Source of the DNA: RGIG7300 sp045133915
GTDB taxonomy: Bacteria > Bacillota > Clostridia > Oscillospirales > CAG-272
Assembly: GCA_045133915.1 (NCBI GenBank)
Contig: JBGUUX010000100.1
Span: 1 to 64,000, forward strand
Direction of reading: 5' to 3'
Length of the DNA: 64,000 nt
The notes under the pieces are model-generated. The model worked only from the letters and a program-made list of their open reading frames with translations, was not told where the DNA came from and did not search any database. The translations under genes were made by a program, and so were the position numbers. This document shows positions 49,716-58,370 of this stretch, piece by piece. The first letter of the stretch is position 1. Each line of letters starts with the position of its first letter.

Positions 49716-51370
49716 ATATCCTCCTTATTCTGTCTGTAGAGCTGTACTACATCTTCGGCGGTAACTGCGTTTGCAAATATATGCTTGCTCATACGGCTGG
49801 CGGCAGTCGTATAAAAGCTGTTGGCGGAAAAGAATCTCACCGGCGCGTCGCTGGTAACTATACCTCCGTCAAAAAACATACTTATCATGTCAGCGTGTTC
49901 CGCACAGAACTCGATATCGTGGGAGACCATAACGACGGTTATTCCCTGTTCCTTTAATCTGCCGAGTATCGAAGCAAAGCTTTCCTTAAAGAAGCTATCC
50001 ATGCCCTTTGTGGGTTCGTCAAGCAAAAGAAGCCTGGGTTCACTCAGAAGTACTTTACACAGTGCCGCTCTCTGTTGTTCTCCTCCCGAAAGATCGTAGG
50101 GATGACTGTTCAGAAGAGGTGTTATCTGACAAAGCTGTGCAGTTGCTTTTATCTTAGCTTCGTTCTTTGTCATTTCAAAAAGGTCCTCGTAAACCGTCTT
50201 TTTAACAAACAGACTCTTTGGATCCTGTGGCAGCATAGCAAGACAGCGTGAAAAAAGCTCGGTCTGCTTATATTTTTCCTGAGGCTTTCCGAATATTTTT
50301 ATACTACCTCGGTAGGGTTTACATACACCGCATATTGCCTTAAGAGTGGTAGATTTTCCTGTGCCGTTACCGCCTACGATAGCACATAAACTTCCTTTAG
50401 GAACGTCAAGACTTACACCTCGCATAACGTCGGTGCTGTTTTTTTCGTAACGAAACCAAACTTCCTTGAGAGAAATTGCGGGGTCATCAACCTCATCCTC
50501 AAAAGCGGATACGGGCAGAGTGTCGATCCTTGGTTTATCTGTAAACTCAGAGCTGAGCCATCTTCTTCCTTCACGGACGGTAAGAGGAACCTGTCCCTCT
50601 GCACCCGTACCCAAAAATACTCTCACGGGGGTAGGCATGGCCCTGAACATAGGGTTATGAGATTCATAGAGAAGCTTTCCGATATGCTTTGGAGCGCCGT
50701 CGGCGATCACCCTGCCCTCCTCCATTACTATAGCACGGTCGACGTAAGGAAAAATATCCTCAAGCCTGTGCTCGGTGATAATGACTGTAGTTCCGAGCTC
50801 TGTATTTATCTTTCGCACCGTGTTGAGAAAATCTGAGGCTGCGATAGGGTCGAGCTGACTTGTAGGCTCATCTAAGATAAGCACGCGAGGCTGCATAGCC
50901 ATAACAGAAGCTAAATTGAGCAACTGCTTTTGCCCGCCCGAAAGCTCTGCTACGTTTCGGTGAAACCAATCCTGTATCCCAAAATAGCTCGCCATCTCGG
51001 CAACACGTGCACGCATAGTCCTTTGCTCACAGCCAAGGCTTTCCAGTCCGAAAGCAAGCTCATGCCATACCTTGTCGGTCACTATCTGGTCATCAGGATT
51101 CTGCATAACGTATCCTATGCCCGAAGACTGGTCTCTTGCGCTAACTTGATTAAGAGCAGTACCGCAAAAATACACCTCTCCGCTTCTCTTTCCGTTGGGG
51201 GTAAGAACGCTTTTCAGGTGGCGGAGCAAGGTCGTTTTTCCGCTTCCCGACCGACCGCAGAGAACTGTATACTCTCCTTTTTTAACAGAAAAGGAAACCG
51301 AGTCAAGGGACTTTTTGCCATTGGCTGCAGAATAGCAAAAGCTTAAATTGTCTATCTTAAAATCTTCCAT
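49712..51370 (-). CDS. ecfA: ECF transporter ATPase, two ABC domains fused
   Basis: 552 aa with two complete ABC cassettes: first with GRSGSGKTT, LSGGQKQL and ILDEPTSQLD; second with GGNGTGKST, LSGGEQQR and LLDEPTKGMD. Replaces the usual separate EcfA1/EcfA2 pair, so this transporter has a dedicated, not shared, energy module. Good overlap with the S gene; a 9-base gap follows the FecR-DUF4430 gene. Confidence 0.93.
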   Translation of the reverse strand: MEDFKIDNLSFCYSAANGKKSLDSVSFSVKKGEYTVLCGRSGSGKTTLLRHLKSVLTPNGKRSGEVYFCGTALNQVSARDQSSGIGYVMQNPDDQIVTDKVWHELAFGLESLGCEQRTMRARVAEMASYFGIQDWFHRNVAELSGGQKQLLNLASVMAMQPRVLILDEPTSQLDPIAASDFLNTVRKINTELGTTVIITEHRLEDIFPYVDRAIVMEEGRVIADGAPKHIGKLLYESHNPMFRAMPTPVRVFLGTGAEGQVPLTVREGRRWLSSEFTDKPRIDTLPVSAFEDEVDDPAISLKEVWFRYEKNSTDVMRGVSLDVPKGSLCAIVGGNGTGKSTTLKAICGVCKPYRGSIKIFGKPQEKYKQTELFSRCLAMLPQDPKSLFVKKTVYEDLFEMTKNEAKIKATAQLCQITPLLNSHPYDLSGGEQQRAALCKVLLSEPRLLLLDEPTKGMDSFFKESFASILGRLKEQGITVVMVSHDIEFCAEHADMISMFFDGGIVTSDAPVRFFSANSFYTTAASRMSKHIFANAVTAEDVVQLYRQNKEDI

Positions 51371-51379
51371 TATTTCTCC

Positions 51380-52750
51380 TTATTCCCAGCGCTCTGCGCC
51401 AACGTCCTCACCAAGGCCCTTACAAGTGTAGCACCATACTATGTTTTCGCCACCCGTAAGCTCATAGCTTGAACATCCGTAGTTCGGGAACCATCCGTTG
51501 ACCTTGTACATCCACCCCGATTCAAATCCGCAGTCGAATTCGTAAAGGTTGTTGATGCCTTCGATATAATAACTGTCGTACATTGGTGTCCAGCTGTATT
51601 CTATCTGTATTTCGTACTGCTTACAGATACGGTTGAGCACGTCAAAGACCGTCTCTCCCTTGGTAAACTCTACCGTTGTAACCGGAAATATACATCCGTC
51701 CTCAGGCACGTAGGGCGCCTTTGCGGGGTCGAGCTCGTCATAGTTGTCAAGTATAGTATCGCAACGTATGGTTATAGAACACCTTAGCTTTTGGGGTTCG
51801 GGAGGAGTTGTTTCAGAAGGTAAGGTTTCCTTAGGCTTGGTTTCCTTTGGTTTAGTATCCGTTGGCTTTGTCTCTTTAGGCTTTGTCGTCTCTTCAGTTA
51901 CGGTTTGCACTGCCTCGGTATCATCGGGTACCTCGGTATCATCGGGAACCTCGGTATCGTCGGGGATATATTCTTCGCTATCGATCACCTCTTCTGTACC
52001 GTCAAGTGCTTCGGTTTCTTTAAGTTCGGTATCTACGGCAGTTGTATCGGATACAGTTGTATCGTCAGTTTCGCTTTTCTCAGGTGCCTGAAGCTGAGCC
52101 CATCTGTCAGCTTCGAGAGCATCAAGCTCCTCAAGAGTAAAGATTAAGTCCTTTGAAGAATCAACACGGCGAAGCTGTGCAATATTAAAGTCGTTCAAGC
52201 TGTTAATGGAAATTTTTCGCACAGACCTTTCGTCACCCAGCCATTCAACCATATCTCCCGCCTCGGCATCTTCAATCTTACCGTAATATACCGAGATGCT
52301 CTGGGCGCCTTTACGTACGCTGAGGGTCGCAACTGCTTTTTCTGCAACGACCTCTTTTTCGTCAAAGCAGAGAGTTACGGACTTAGCTGTATCAACAAAC
52401 ACTTCACCCTTCTCCACCGAAAGGCAAAGAGCCGTACTTGCAGGGTTAAGTATCTCTGTCACCGCGCTCTGCCCCAGGGTTATATATCCGTCTCCTATGG
52501 TTATACGTGCCGTTGCTCCGGCATCTACCGATACACGGTCTCCTTCTCTTAACACGGTGTTTTCGGTTACGGCAAAAGCTACGCCGTTACGCTCAAGCTC
52601 TGTTATTCCTCTGATATCGCAGAGCATGGCTGTATCTTCACCGGGTTTATCAAACCAACCCTTATAAAATCCGGTACCTACGATACCTGCAGAAATAATG
52701 GCTATGATAATAACCACCATTACGATATTTGCTATCTTTTTCTTCTTCAT
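51380..52750 (-). CDS. Surface protein: TM anchor, FecR-like domain, Thr/Pro linker, DUF4430 domain
   Basis: 456 aa. N-terminal membrane anchor (IVMVVIIIAIISAGIVGTG). FecR-like beta domain about 45-170 (VLREGDRVSVDAGATARITIGDG). Repetitive linker of acidic Thr/Pro repeats about 225-325 (PDDTEV repeats, KPKET repeats). C-terminal DUF4430 about 330-456 (ETVFDVLNRICKQYEIQIEY, GWMYKVNGWFPNYGCSSY, VWCYTCKG). The long linker would hold the DUF4430 cap away from the membrane, as if to meet the barrel protein coded next. Function in corrinoid capture is inferred. Confidence 0.8.
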   Translation of the reverse strand: MKKKKIANIVMVVIIIAIISAGIVGTGFYKGWFDKPGEDTAMLCDIRGITELERNGVAFAVTENTVLREGDRVSVDAGATARITIGDGYITLGQSAVTEILNPASTALCLSVEKGEVFVDTAKSVTLCFDEKEVVAEKAVATLSVRKGAQSISVYYGKIEDAEAGDMVEWLGDERSVRKISINSLNDFNIAQLRRVDSSKDLIFTLEELDALEADRWAQLQAPEKSETDDTTVSDTTAVDTELKETEALDGTEEVIDSEEYIPDDTEVPDDTEVPDDTEAVQTVTEETTKPKETKPTDTKPKETKPKETLPSETTPPEPQKLRCSITIRCDTILDNYDELDPAKAPYVPEDGCIFPVTTVEFTKGETVFDVLNRICKQYEIQIEYSWTPMYDSYYIEGINNLYEFDCGFESGWMYKVNGWFPNYGCSSYELTGGENIVWCYTCKGLGEDVGAERWE

Positions 52751-52806
52751 TACTTTTCCTGTATAAGCTGATATAGTCGGTTGCCGTATACAGCAACCGA
52801 CGTATA

Positions 52807-54204
52807 TTATCTGTTATAATTTTTTCTCTTGTTAAAGGCTATCATAAGGATAACCGACATAGCTAACATAACCGCATAAAATATTATGCTTGCGTTGTCC
52901 GAGGTCTGAGGTGCGCTTTGGCCCGCTTCAGATGGCTTGGTTACAGCCTTTTTTGTGGTTACGGTAACCTTGTTTGCGGTCTTAGCGGTGGTTACCTTAG
53001 CCTTGTCGGCGGTAACGCTTCCTTTGGTTTCATCAGGTGTATCCTTTGTATCGGTACCCTTTGTCACCGTTGTATCGTCAGAGCCGGTAGTTTCTTCCTC
53101 TGTGGTTGTATCTTCGGGAAGTGTTGTATCAGTATCTACGGTAGTGTCCTCGGAAGCAGTAGTGTCCTCTGTAGCGGTTGTATCACGAGAGGTGGTATCG
53201 TCCTCGGGAGGAAGAAGCTCCCCATCGCCTATCACCACGTCGCTCATATCATAGAGGGAGGTCTTGCCCTCAAGGAATCTGAAATATGCCGCAAGAGCAT
53301 ACGTCGCCTGCTCTGTTGCCATACCGTTAAGTGCCGCACCCGGATTATGGGCAAAGCCACCGCCCTCTATAGCAAAGCTACACATAGCATCCACCACTGA
53401 CACACCGTTCTTTACAAAACGGGGATCGGTGTGAGGATTAATTCCGAGGGTGGTAAGGGCAACGATGACCTGGGCACAGGACTCGCTGCAGATACCGTCT
53501 ATAGAACCGTAGCCACCGTCATCCTTCTGAAGCTCGGAGAGACGTACAACACCGCGGTCAACTGCCTCTTTGACAGCCTCGTTTCTTTGGTAATAAGGCG
53601 CAAGTGACTGGATAGCCATACCCGTCATATCCGTGTCTGCGTTTTTGCCTGACAGAGCCCAGCCGCCGTCCTCAAGCTGCTTTGAGAGTATAAAGCTTAT
53701 AAGACCCTCTCGGCTTACCTGTTCGGTTGCATCAGGGTTCTCGGGTATATCATAGCCGTTACAGTCAAAGGCAATAAGCGCCCAGATAGGACCGTTAATA
53801 CCCTGCTTTTTCACATAGGTCATATCGGTAAGACCTACAAGGAGGTTATGGCCTGCTACGTCGGTTACGTCATAACCTGCTGAGGTAAGAGCAAGGATAA
53901 CACGGGAGTTATCGGTGGACTTGGACTTATGAAGCTGACCCTTTTCGTTGATTTTTGAGTTAACGTATTCAACAACGTTTTCATAATACCCTTCGGGACA
54001 ACAATAGCCGGAGCGAGTGAGGTCTATGACCATCCACTCACCGCCTACAGAACCGACGGTAGGTGTACCGAGAGTGCTTATATACTCAAGAGTCTCTTCA
54101 TATATGGTTCTATGGTCGGTGTCTGCAAATACCGTAAAGGGTATTACGGAGGTGAGCATTATTACGGTTAAAAAAATTGCGGTAATCTTTGTTATACGCT
54201 TCAT
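52807..54204 (-). CDS. Secreted alpha/alpha-barrel protein (transcobalamin alpha-domain-like), membrane-anchored
   Basis: 465 aa. Signal peptide (ITAIFLTVIMLTSVIPFTVFA). An alpha6/alpha6-barrel of prenyltransferase/squalene-oxidase repeats from about 30 to 320, with GGWALSGKNADTDMTGMAIQSL, DGGYGSIDGICSESCAQVIVALTTLG and NGMATEQATYALAAYFRFLEG. A Thr-rich stalk, then PQTSDNASIIFYAVMLAMSVIL and basic end KRKNYNR: a C-terminal anchor resembling a sorting signal without a strict LPxTG. This barrel is the fold of the alpha domain of transcobalamin. Ligand binding is inferred. Confidence 0.8.
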   Translation of the reverse strand: MKRITKITAIFLTVIMLTSVIPFTVFADTDHRTIYEETLEYISTLGTPTVGSVGGEWMVIDLTRSGYCCPEGYYENVVEYVNSKINEKGQLHKSKSTDNSRVILALTSAGYDVTDVAGHNLLVGLTDMTYVKKQGINGPIWALIAFDCNGYDIPENPDATEQVSREGLISFILSKQLEDGGWALSGKNADTDMTGMAIQSLAPYYQRNEAVKEAVDRGVVRLSELQKDDGGYGSIDGICSESCAQVIVALTTLGINPHTDPRFVKNGVSVVDAMCSFAIEGGGFAHNPGAALNGMATEQATYALAAYFRFLEGKTSLYDMSDVVIGDGELLPPEDDTTSRDTTATEDTTASEDTTVDTDTTLPEDTTTEEETTGSDDTTVTKGTDTKDTPDETKGSVTADKAKVTTAKTANKVTVTTKKAVTKPSEAGQSAPQTSDNASIIFYAVMLAMSVILMIAFNKRKNYNR

Positions 54205-54214
54205 TTGAGTTTCC

Positions 54215-56146
54215 TTACTTTACTTCTATGAGATAGAAGTTATAGCTTTCGTCGTTATACTGTACCATAAAGCTCCAACGACCCTCGGTGAGGTTATCGA
54301 TAACGATCTCGCCGTTTTCGTTTACTGCATCAAGTTTCTTATACTGCATGCCGGGAGCCCTCTTGATGTTGCCCGCTGTAGTGTACTTTCCGGGAGCATA
54401 TCTGATGATATACATATCGTCGAGGTTGCCAAAGGTAACTGTATTTCCGTCCTGTAACATTGTAGGGACCTTCTTCTCTACGTTATAGTAGAAGAAGTGT
54501 TTATACCCGTTATTGTACTCGACGATTACGGTTACCTCACCCTCGTCGCGGTACTGGACCATATACTCTTCTGCATCCTTGATATCGGTCTTATTGGTGA
54601 AGTTACGCACACCTGCCGCCTTTTTGATATCTGCAACAGAGGTATAATGACCGTATGCGGTACGGATGATCTTGATATCGGGAATATTTTGAACTATAAC
54701 CTGAAGTCCGTTCTCAACAAGTACGGGATAGTCAACGGTAAGTGTATGATAAATTACGTCATAAGTACCGTCGTTATATCTGATAAGTACGGTATAATCA
54801 CCCGGCTCGTTTACGGTGCAGGTAAAATCGTGGGTTGCAAAATAGTTGGAAAGCTTAGCAGCAGATGCCTGATATTTATACTCACCGCTTGCCTTGATCT
54901 CGGAATAGTTTTCAAAGCTTCCCTTGGCAATCCACATATCATTATAATTCTCACCAAAGTCCTTTACTGTAAGCTTAACGCCGTAGGACTCAACGTAGGG
55001 AGAGATCTCGGATACCTCTGCATAGATAAAATTGCTTGAGCCGTCATTTTCTCTTACCCAGAAAGTATATTCACCAACCCAAGGAAGATCATAGGTAAAC
55101 ACACCGTTAGCGGTGTGCTTTGCTACCGTTGCGGCATCAAGAGTAAGATTTTTCTCGGCATTTTTGATTTCATCGCCTGTGGTGTAGTTACCGAGAGCAA
55201 GGCGGATCTCCTTTACGTCATTTACGTTATTAATAGTTACGGTGTAGTTATCTACCTCTGTGATCTCGGGTGCGGGTGCGGCTTTTGCCTCAACCTTTAC
55301 GGTAGCAAATGCGGGAGCCGAAACTACAGCCTCGGGATTATACTCGCCGTAGCCGCCATCTGCCCAAATATACCACATACCCTCTTCGGGAAGTGTAAGC
55401 TCTATATAGCCGTTATCATCGGTACAGAGCTCGCCCTCGGCCTCCCCGTAGCTTCTGCCGTAGTATACATTGTAATAATATTCGCTCTCAAAAGCTGCCG
55501 CACCGCCGTTATTCCAGTCGGAAAAGCTGCGTACAAGACCGAGTGTAAGGCTATCACCCTCGGCAACGGCCACCTCACGGACAAGCTTGCCCTCAGCATC
55601 GGTGAAATAGTGAAATCCTGTAAGGCTATCCCCCCAGAAGGACCAGTCGGTATAATGAGCGACGTTGAGAAAATCGCCATCGTGGAGAACTATCTGGTCT
55701 GCGGTAAGTCCCCAACCGTCCACATTGGGATATGAACCATTAAGGTCATAGCGGAGATTCTCATCCTCAAAGCCGAACATTGAGGACTCAAAATAGATAC
55801 TGCCCGCACCGCCAGTCACAGTAACCTCGGACCAGTCGCGACCCATAATATTCTCGTGAACATAGATATAGAGATGAAGTGCGGTGATATCGTAATTGCC
55901 GTCACGGTCAGAGTCATAAAGATACTGCTCAAGATCATAGTCACAGAGGTCTACAGATTTAAGATCCTCTATCTTTACTGCGGTATTTGCTACAGGATCA
56001 CCGTTTGCGTCTTTTACAAAATAGCTGTCATCGCTTATAGAGATATAAACGGTATCATCCCCGTCAGCCATAACGGCAAATGCCATAAGTAATGACATAA
56101 CTACAGCTATAGTAATAATGCTAAGAGTTTTCATTGTCTTTTTCAT
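54215..56146 (-). CDS. Large secreted beta-repeat protein, first main gene of corrinoid-type operon
   Basis: 643 aa from ATG 56146 (GGAAG upstream), starting with signal peptide TLSIITIAVVMSLLMAFAVMA. An N-terminal domain of about 270 residues (DITALHLYIYVHENIMG, DFLNVAHYTDWSFWGD) has a DUF4430-like look (weak). Four repeats of about 80-95 residues follow, each with a D-[IM]-x-I-x-R/A-x-G-x-Y-T core (EIRLALGNYTTGDEIK, IIRTAYGHYTSVADIKKA, IIRYAPGKYTTAGNIKRA) and a Y-N-D/G end. Cell-surface capture or adhesion role possible. Family not named. Confidence 0.72.
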   Translation of the reverse strand: MKKTMKTLSIITIAVVMSLLMAFAVMADGDDTVYISISDDSYFVKDANGDPVANTAVKIEDLKSVDLCDYDLEQYLYDSDRDGNYDITALHLYIYVHENIMGRDWSEVTVTGGAGSIYFESSMFGFEDENLRYDLNGSYPNVDGWGLTADQIVLHDGDFLNVAHYTDWSFWGDSLTGFHYFTDAEGKLVREVAVAEGDSLTLGLVRSFSDWNNGGAAAFESEYYYNVYYGRSYGEAEGELCTDDNGYIELTLPEEGMWYIWADGGYGEYNPEAVVSAPAFATVKVEAKAAPAPEITEVDNYTVTINNVNDVKEIRLALGNYTTGDEIKNAEKNLTLDAATVAKHTANGVFTYDLPWVGEYTFWVRENDGSSNFIYAEVSEISPYVESYGVKLTVKDFGENYNDMWIAKGSFENYSEIKASGEYKYQASAAKLSNYFATHDFTCTVNEPGDYTVLIRYNDGTYDVIYHTLTVDYPVLVENGLQVIVQNIPDIKIIRTAYGHYTSVADIKKAAGVRNFTNKTDIKDAEEYMVQYRDEGEVTVIVEYNNGYKHFFYYNVEKKVPTMLQDGNTVTFGNLDDMYIIRYAPGKYTTAGNIKRAPGMQYKKLDAVNENGEIVIDNLTEGRWSFMVQYNDESYNFYLIEVK

Positions 56147-56384
56147 TTTTCTTTGCTTCCTTTCGTCTTTGCTTTGCCCGTGCGCGTCTTGCACGGTTCT
56201 TATCTATACGGCTGACCTCGGGAGGCTCTTTGAGCCCTGCAGCCTCTAACGCTCTCGGCCATGGTCCAAGCTTCTGTTTGATAAGACACACGTCATTGTC
56301 AGCAAAATCTGCTCGCTTGGGCAATCTGCCGAGCTCGGTTGCTCTGTTAATTAATAGCTGAATTGCATATTCTCTCTTGTCCAT
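56121..56384 (-). CDS. Small HEAR-domain protein
   Basis: 87 aa. LLINRATELGRLPKRADFAD then IKQKLGPWPRALEAAGL is one homing-endonuclease-associated repeat (HEAR), a small DNA-binding helical unit; the tail is very basic (RARRARAKQRRKEAKKNEK). No nuclease motif. It is the first frame after the riboswitch terminator and overlaps the next gene by 26 bases, so it may serve a regulatory or coupling role. Confidence 0.72.
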   Translation of the reverse strand: MDKREYAIQLLINRATELGRLPKRADFADNDVCLIKQKLGPWPRALEAAGLKEPPEVSRIDKNRARRARAKQRRKEAKKNEKDNENS

Positions 56385-56402
56385 ATTTTCCCCCTTTCAA
56401 AA

Positions 56403-56436
56403 ATAAAAAAGTGCTTTCCTCGAACGAGAAAAGCAC
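56403..56436 (-). terminator. Leader terminator behind cobalamin riboswitch
   Basis: Minus strand GTGCTTTTCTCG / CGAGGAAAGCAC with a TT loop, followed by TTTTTTATTT, 20 bases before the first gene. Position between aptamer and gene implies control by premature termination. Confidence 0.85.
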
Positions 56437-56519
56437 AACTGGTCTGACATATGGACAAAGCCGTACGGGTACAGTACGGGTATCGTGACCGGCTGCACCT
56501 CTTCTTGTCCAAGATTGCG

Positions 56520-56657
56520 TTTACCTATTACCATGGGAGTATTCCGGCTTGCCTTTTGGCTTACGGTAATGACGGTTGCTAATGATTTGCACATTATTCC
56601 CAATTACCCGCTTTTGCGGTACCACAGTAATCAAATATTCGGTTTACGTGATTATAT
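56520..56657 (-). ncRNA. Cobalamin-riboswitch-like leader
   Basis: On the minus strand the core GGGAATAATGTGCAAATC, then ATTAGCAACCGTCATTACCG and TAAG (56601-56560), fits the cobalamin aptamer pattern GGGAA-N-GTGNAAATC-N-CCGTNACTGTAA, with an AATG/CATT stem. A TACCGC/GCGGGTA hairpin precedes it and AAGCCGGAATACTCCC follows (56550-56535), a partial match to the B12 box AGYCMGGAGACC. TATAAT (56656-56651) lies just upstream. A terminator hairpin follows. Together with the transcobalamin-type genes downstream this is strong, but a covariance search was not possible. Confidence 0.78.
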
Positions 56658-56665
56658 TATCACAG

Positions 56666-57535
56666 TTATTTTGAATTTGCAATAGTTTTCTTAAATTTAA
56701 TTTCGTTAAGTAAAGTAAAGCCCAGTATCAGCGCTCCGCCGATCCATTGCCACAGACCCATATCCTCGCCGAGCACGGTAACCGATATGACCACCGCCAC
56801 AAGGGGATCTATATAGCTGAGTATAGACACCTTCTGCCCCGAGAGATTGCTCACCGAGGTGAAATACATACAGTAGGTTATGCCGGTATGCACAAGACCT
56901 ACCGTGAGAAGCGCCGCCCAGCCCTTGGTATCAAGGGTAGTAAAGTTAAATCGGTCGGTGAGTGCTACGTAAGGGATAAGCACCGCAACGGCTGAGACAA
57001 ACTGCAGAAAGGTACGGTGTATACCGTCGATAGCTTTTATGTATTTGTTCAGCAGGATAACGGTAGCATAAAGGCACGCCGCACCAAGACCGAAGACTAT
57101 ACCGAGAGGGTTGCCTACCCTGCCTACGCCTGTGATAAGCACAAGACCGAGGGTGGACATAACAAAGCATATCCAAGCCTTTGGGGTCATACGCTCCTTA
57201 AAGAGTATGGGACAGGCTACCGTCACTATAACGGGGGCAAAATAATAACTGAGAGTTGCCACCGACACGGTGGTATACTTATACGCCTCAAAGAGAAGTA
57301 TCCAGTTAAATGCCATGGCAACACCCGATATTATAACTATGGGAAGCTGCTTTTTAATCCCCTTAAAATCTATACGCTGCCCCGTTATAAGAAGAAAGAG
57401 TCCTATAAACACCGAAGCCAGTACAGCACGGTAGAGTGCCACCTCGCCTGATGCAAGTCCCGTCATACGCACAAAGGGGGCTATGGTGCCGAACATTGCC
57501 ATTGATAAGGCTAATAATATAGTTTGTTTTTTCAT
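56666..57535 (-). CDS. EamA/DMT-family transporter
   Basis: 289 aa with ten hydrophobic helices in two EamA halves. APFVRMTGLASGEVALYRAVLASVF and GITYCMYFTSVSNLSGQKVSILSYIDPLVAVVISVTVLGE are typical. Substrate unknown, possibly amino acids or metabolites. Its 3' end contains the promoter region of the riboswitch transcript. Confidence 0.88.
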   Translation of the reverse strand: MKKQTILLALSMAMFGTIAPFVRMTGLASGEVALYRAVLASVFIGLFLLITGQRIDFKGIKKQLPIVIISGVAMAFNWILLFEAYKYTTVSVATLSYYFAPVIVTVACPILFKERMTPKAWICFVMSTLGLVLITGVGRVGNPLGIVFGLGAACLYATVILLNKYIKAIDGIHRTFLQFVSAVAVLIPYVALTDRFNFTTLDTKGWAALLTVGLVHTGITYCMYFTSVSNLSGQKVSILSYIDPLVAVVISVTVLGEDMGLWQWIGGALILGFTLLNEIKFKKTIANSK

Positions 57536-57551
57536 GGTGAGATCCTTTTAC

Positions 57552-57760
57552 AAATGCAGAATGCAGAGTGCAGAATGCAGAGTTAAGGAGATTTTTGTTG
57601 CATCAGAGCAACAAAAAGTCCATTTATTTATATTGATATAGGGAATTTGCAGATATAAGCAGTGAATTTCAGAAAACAGAAATATTATGGTATGTAGATT
57701 TTCGACCTTAAGGGAGAAAATCCACCATAATTCTGCATTCTGCATTCTGCACTCTGCATT
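57552..57760 (+). repeat. MITE-like element, full copy A (209 bp)
   Basis: Ends are inverted repeats of about 35 bases built from 8-base TGCAGAAT units (AATGCAGAATGCAGAGTGCAG at the left, its complement at the right). The interior holds a perfect hairpin TTTTTGTTGC/GCAACAAAAA and the shared CAGATATAAGCAGTGAATTTC segment. No coding. Lies between eamA-type gene and tadA. Confidence 0.85.
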
Positions 57761-57765
57761 CCGAA

Positions 57766-58227
57766 TTATTTCTCTCTCTTGTCTCTCAGCTTTTGAAAGA
57801 ACTTACCCATAAGCTCAAGGCTTTCCTTTTCGCATAAGCCCTGATCTATCTCGGGCTTGTGATTGAGAGGATAGGAATTGAAATTGAGAACAGAGCCGAA
57901 GGCTCCTGCCTTGGGGTCTTTGGCTGCATATACCACACGCTTGATGCGGGAGTTGATGATAGCTCCGCCGCACATGGGACAGGGCTCAAGGGTAACGTAG
58001 AGAGTACACATAGGCAGTCTCCATCCTCCCAGCACCTTGCAGGCAGAGTCTATTGCCATAAGCTCGGCATGGTAGGTTGCGTTTTTATCGTTTTCGCGGC
58101 GGTTGTGAGCCTTGGAGATGACCTTTCCAAGATCGTCCACCACTACCGCACCGATAGGTACCTCGCCCTCTTCAAACGCCTTTTGCGCCTCCTCTAAGGC
58201 TATATCCATATAGTATTTATCGTCCAT
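57766..58227 (-). CDS. tadA: tRNA adenosine(34) deaminase TadA
   Basis: 153 aa. HAELMAID (zinc His and catalytic Glu) and EPCPMCGGAI (two zinc Cys) form the cytidine-deaminase fold site; VPIGAVVVD and RENDKNATYHAE match TadA. Makes inosine at the wobble position of tRNA-Arg(ACG). Full length. Confidence 0.95.
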   Translation of the reverse strand: MDDKYYMDIALEEAQKAFEEGEVPIGAVVVDDLGKVISKAHNRRENDKNATYHAELMAIDSACKVLGGWRLPMCTLYVTLEPCPMCGGAIINSRIKRVVYAAKDPKAGAFGSVLNFNSYPLNHKPEIDQGLCEKESLELMGKFFQKLRDKREK

Positions 58228-58315
58228 TTGATTTCCTTTCGGCCCGTCCGTGAGGTCGGTCCCTACAAAAATTTAATTTAATGATACACTAACATAAGAT
58301 ATTTTGCAATATTAA

Positions 58316-58344
58316 TTGATATTTTTCTCAAATGATGATATAAT
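58316..58344 (+). promoter_or_regulatory. Promoter of membrane-protein gene
   Basis: TTGATA and TATAAT with a 17-base spacer, 26 bases before ATG 58371. Confidence 0.78.
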
Positions 58345-58370
58345 TATGCAAAACAAACCAAGAGGTCAAT

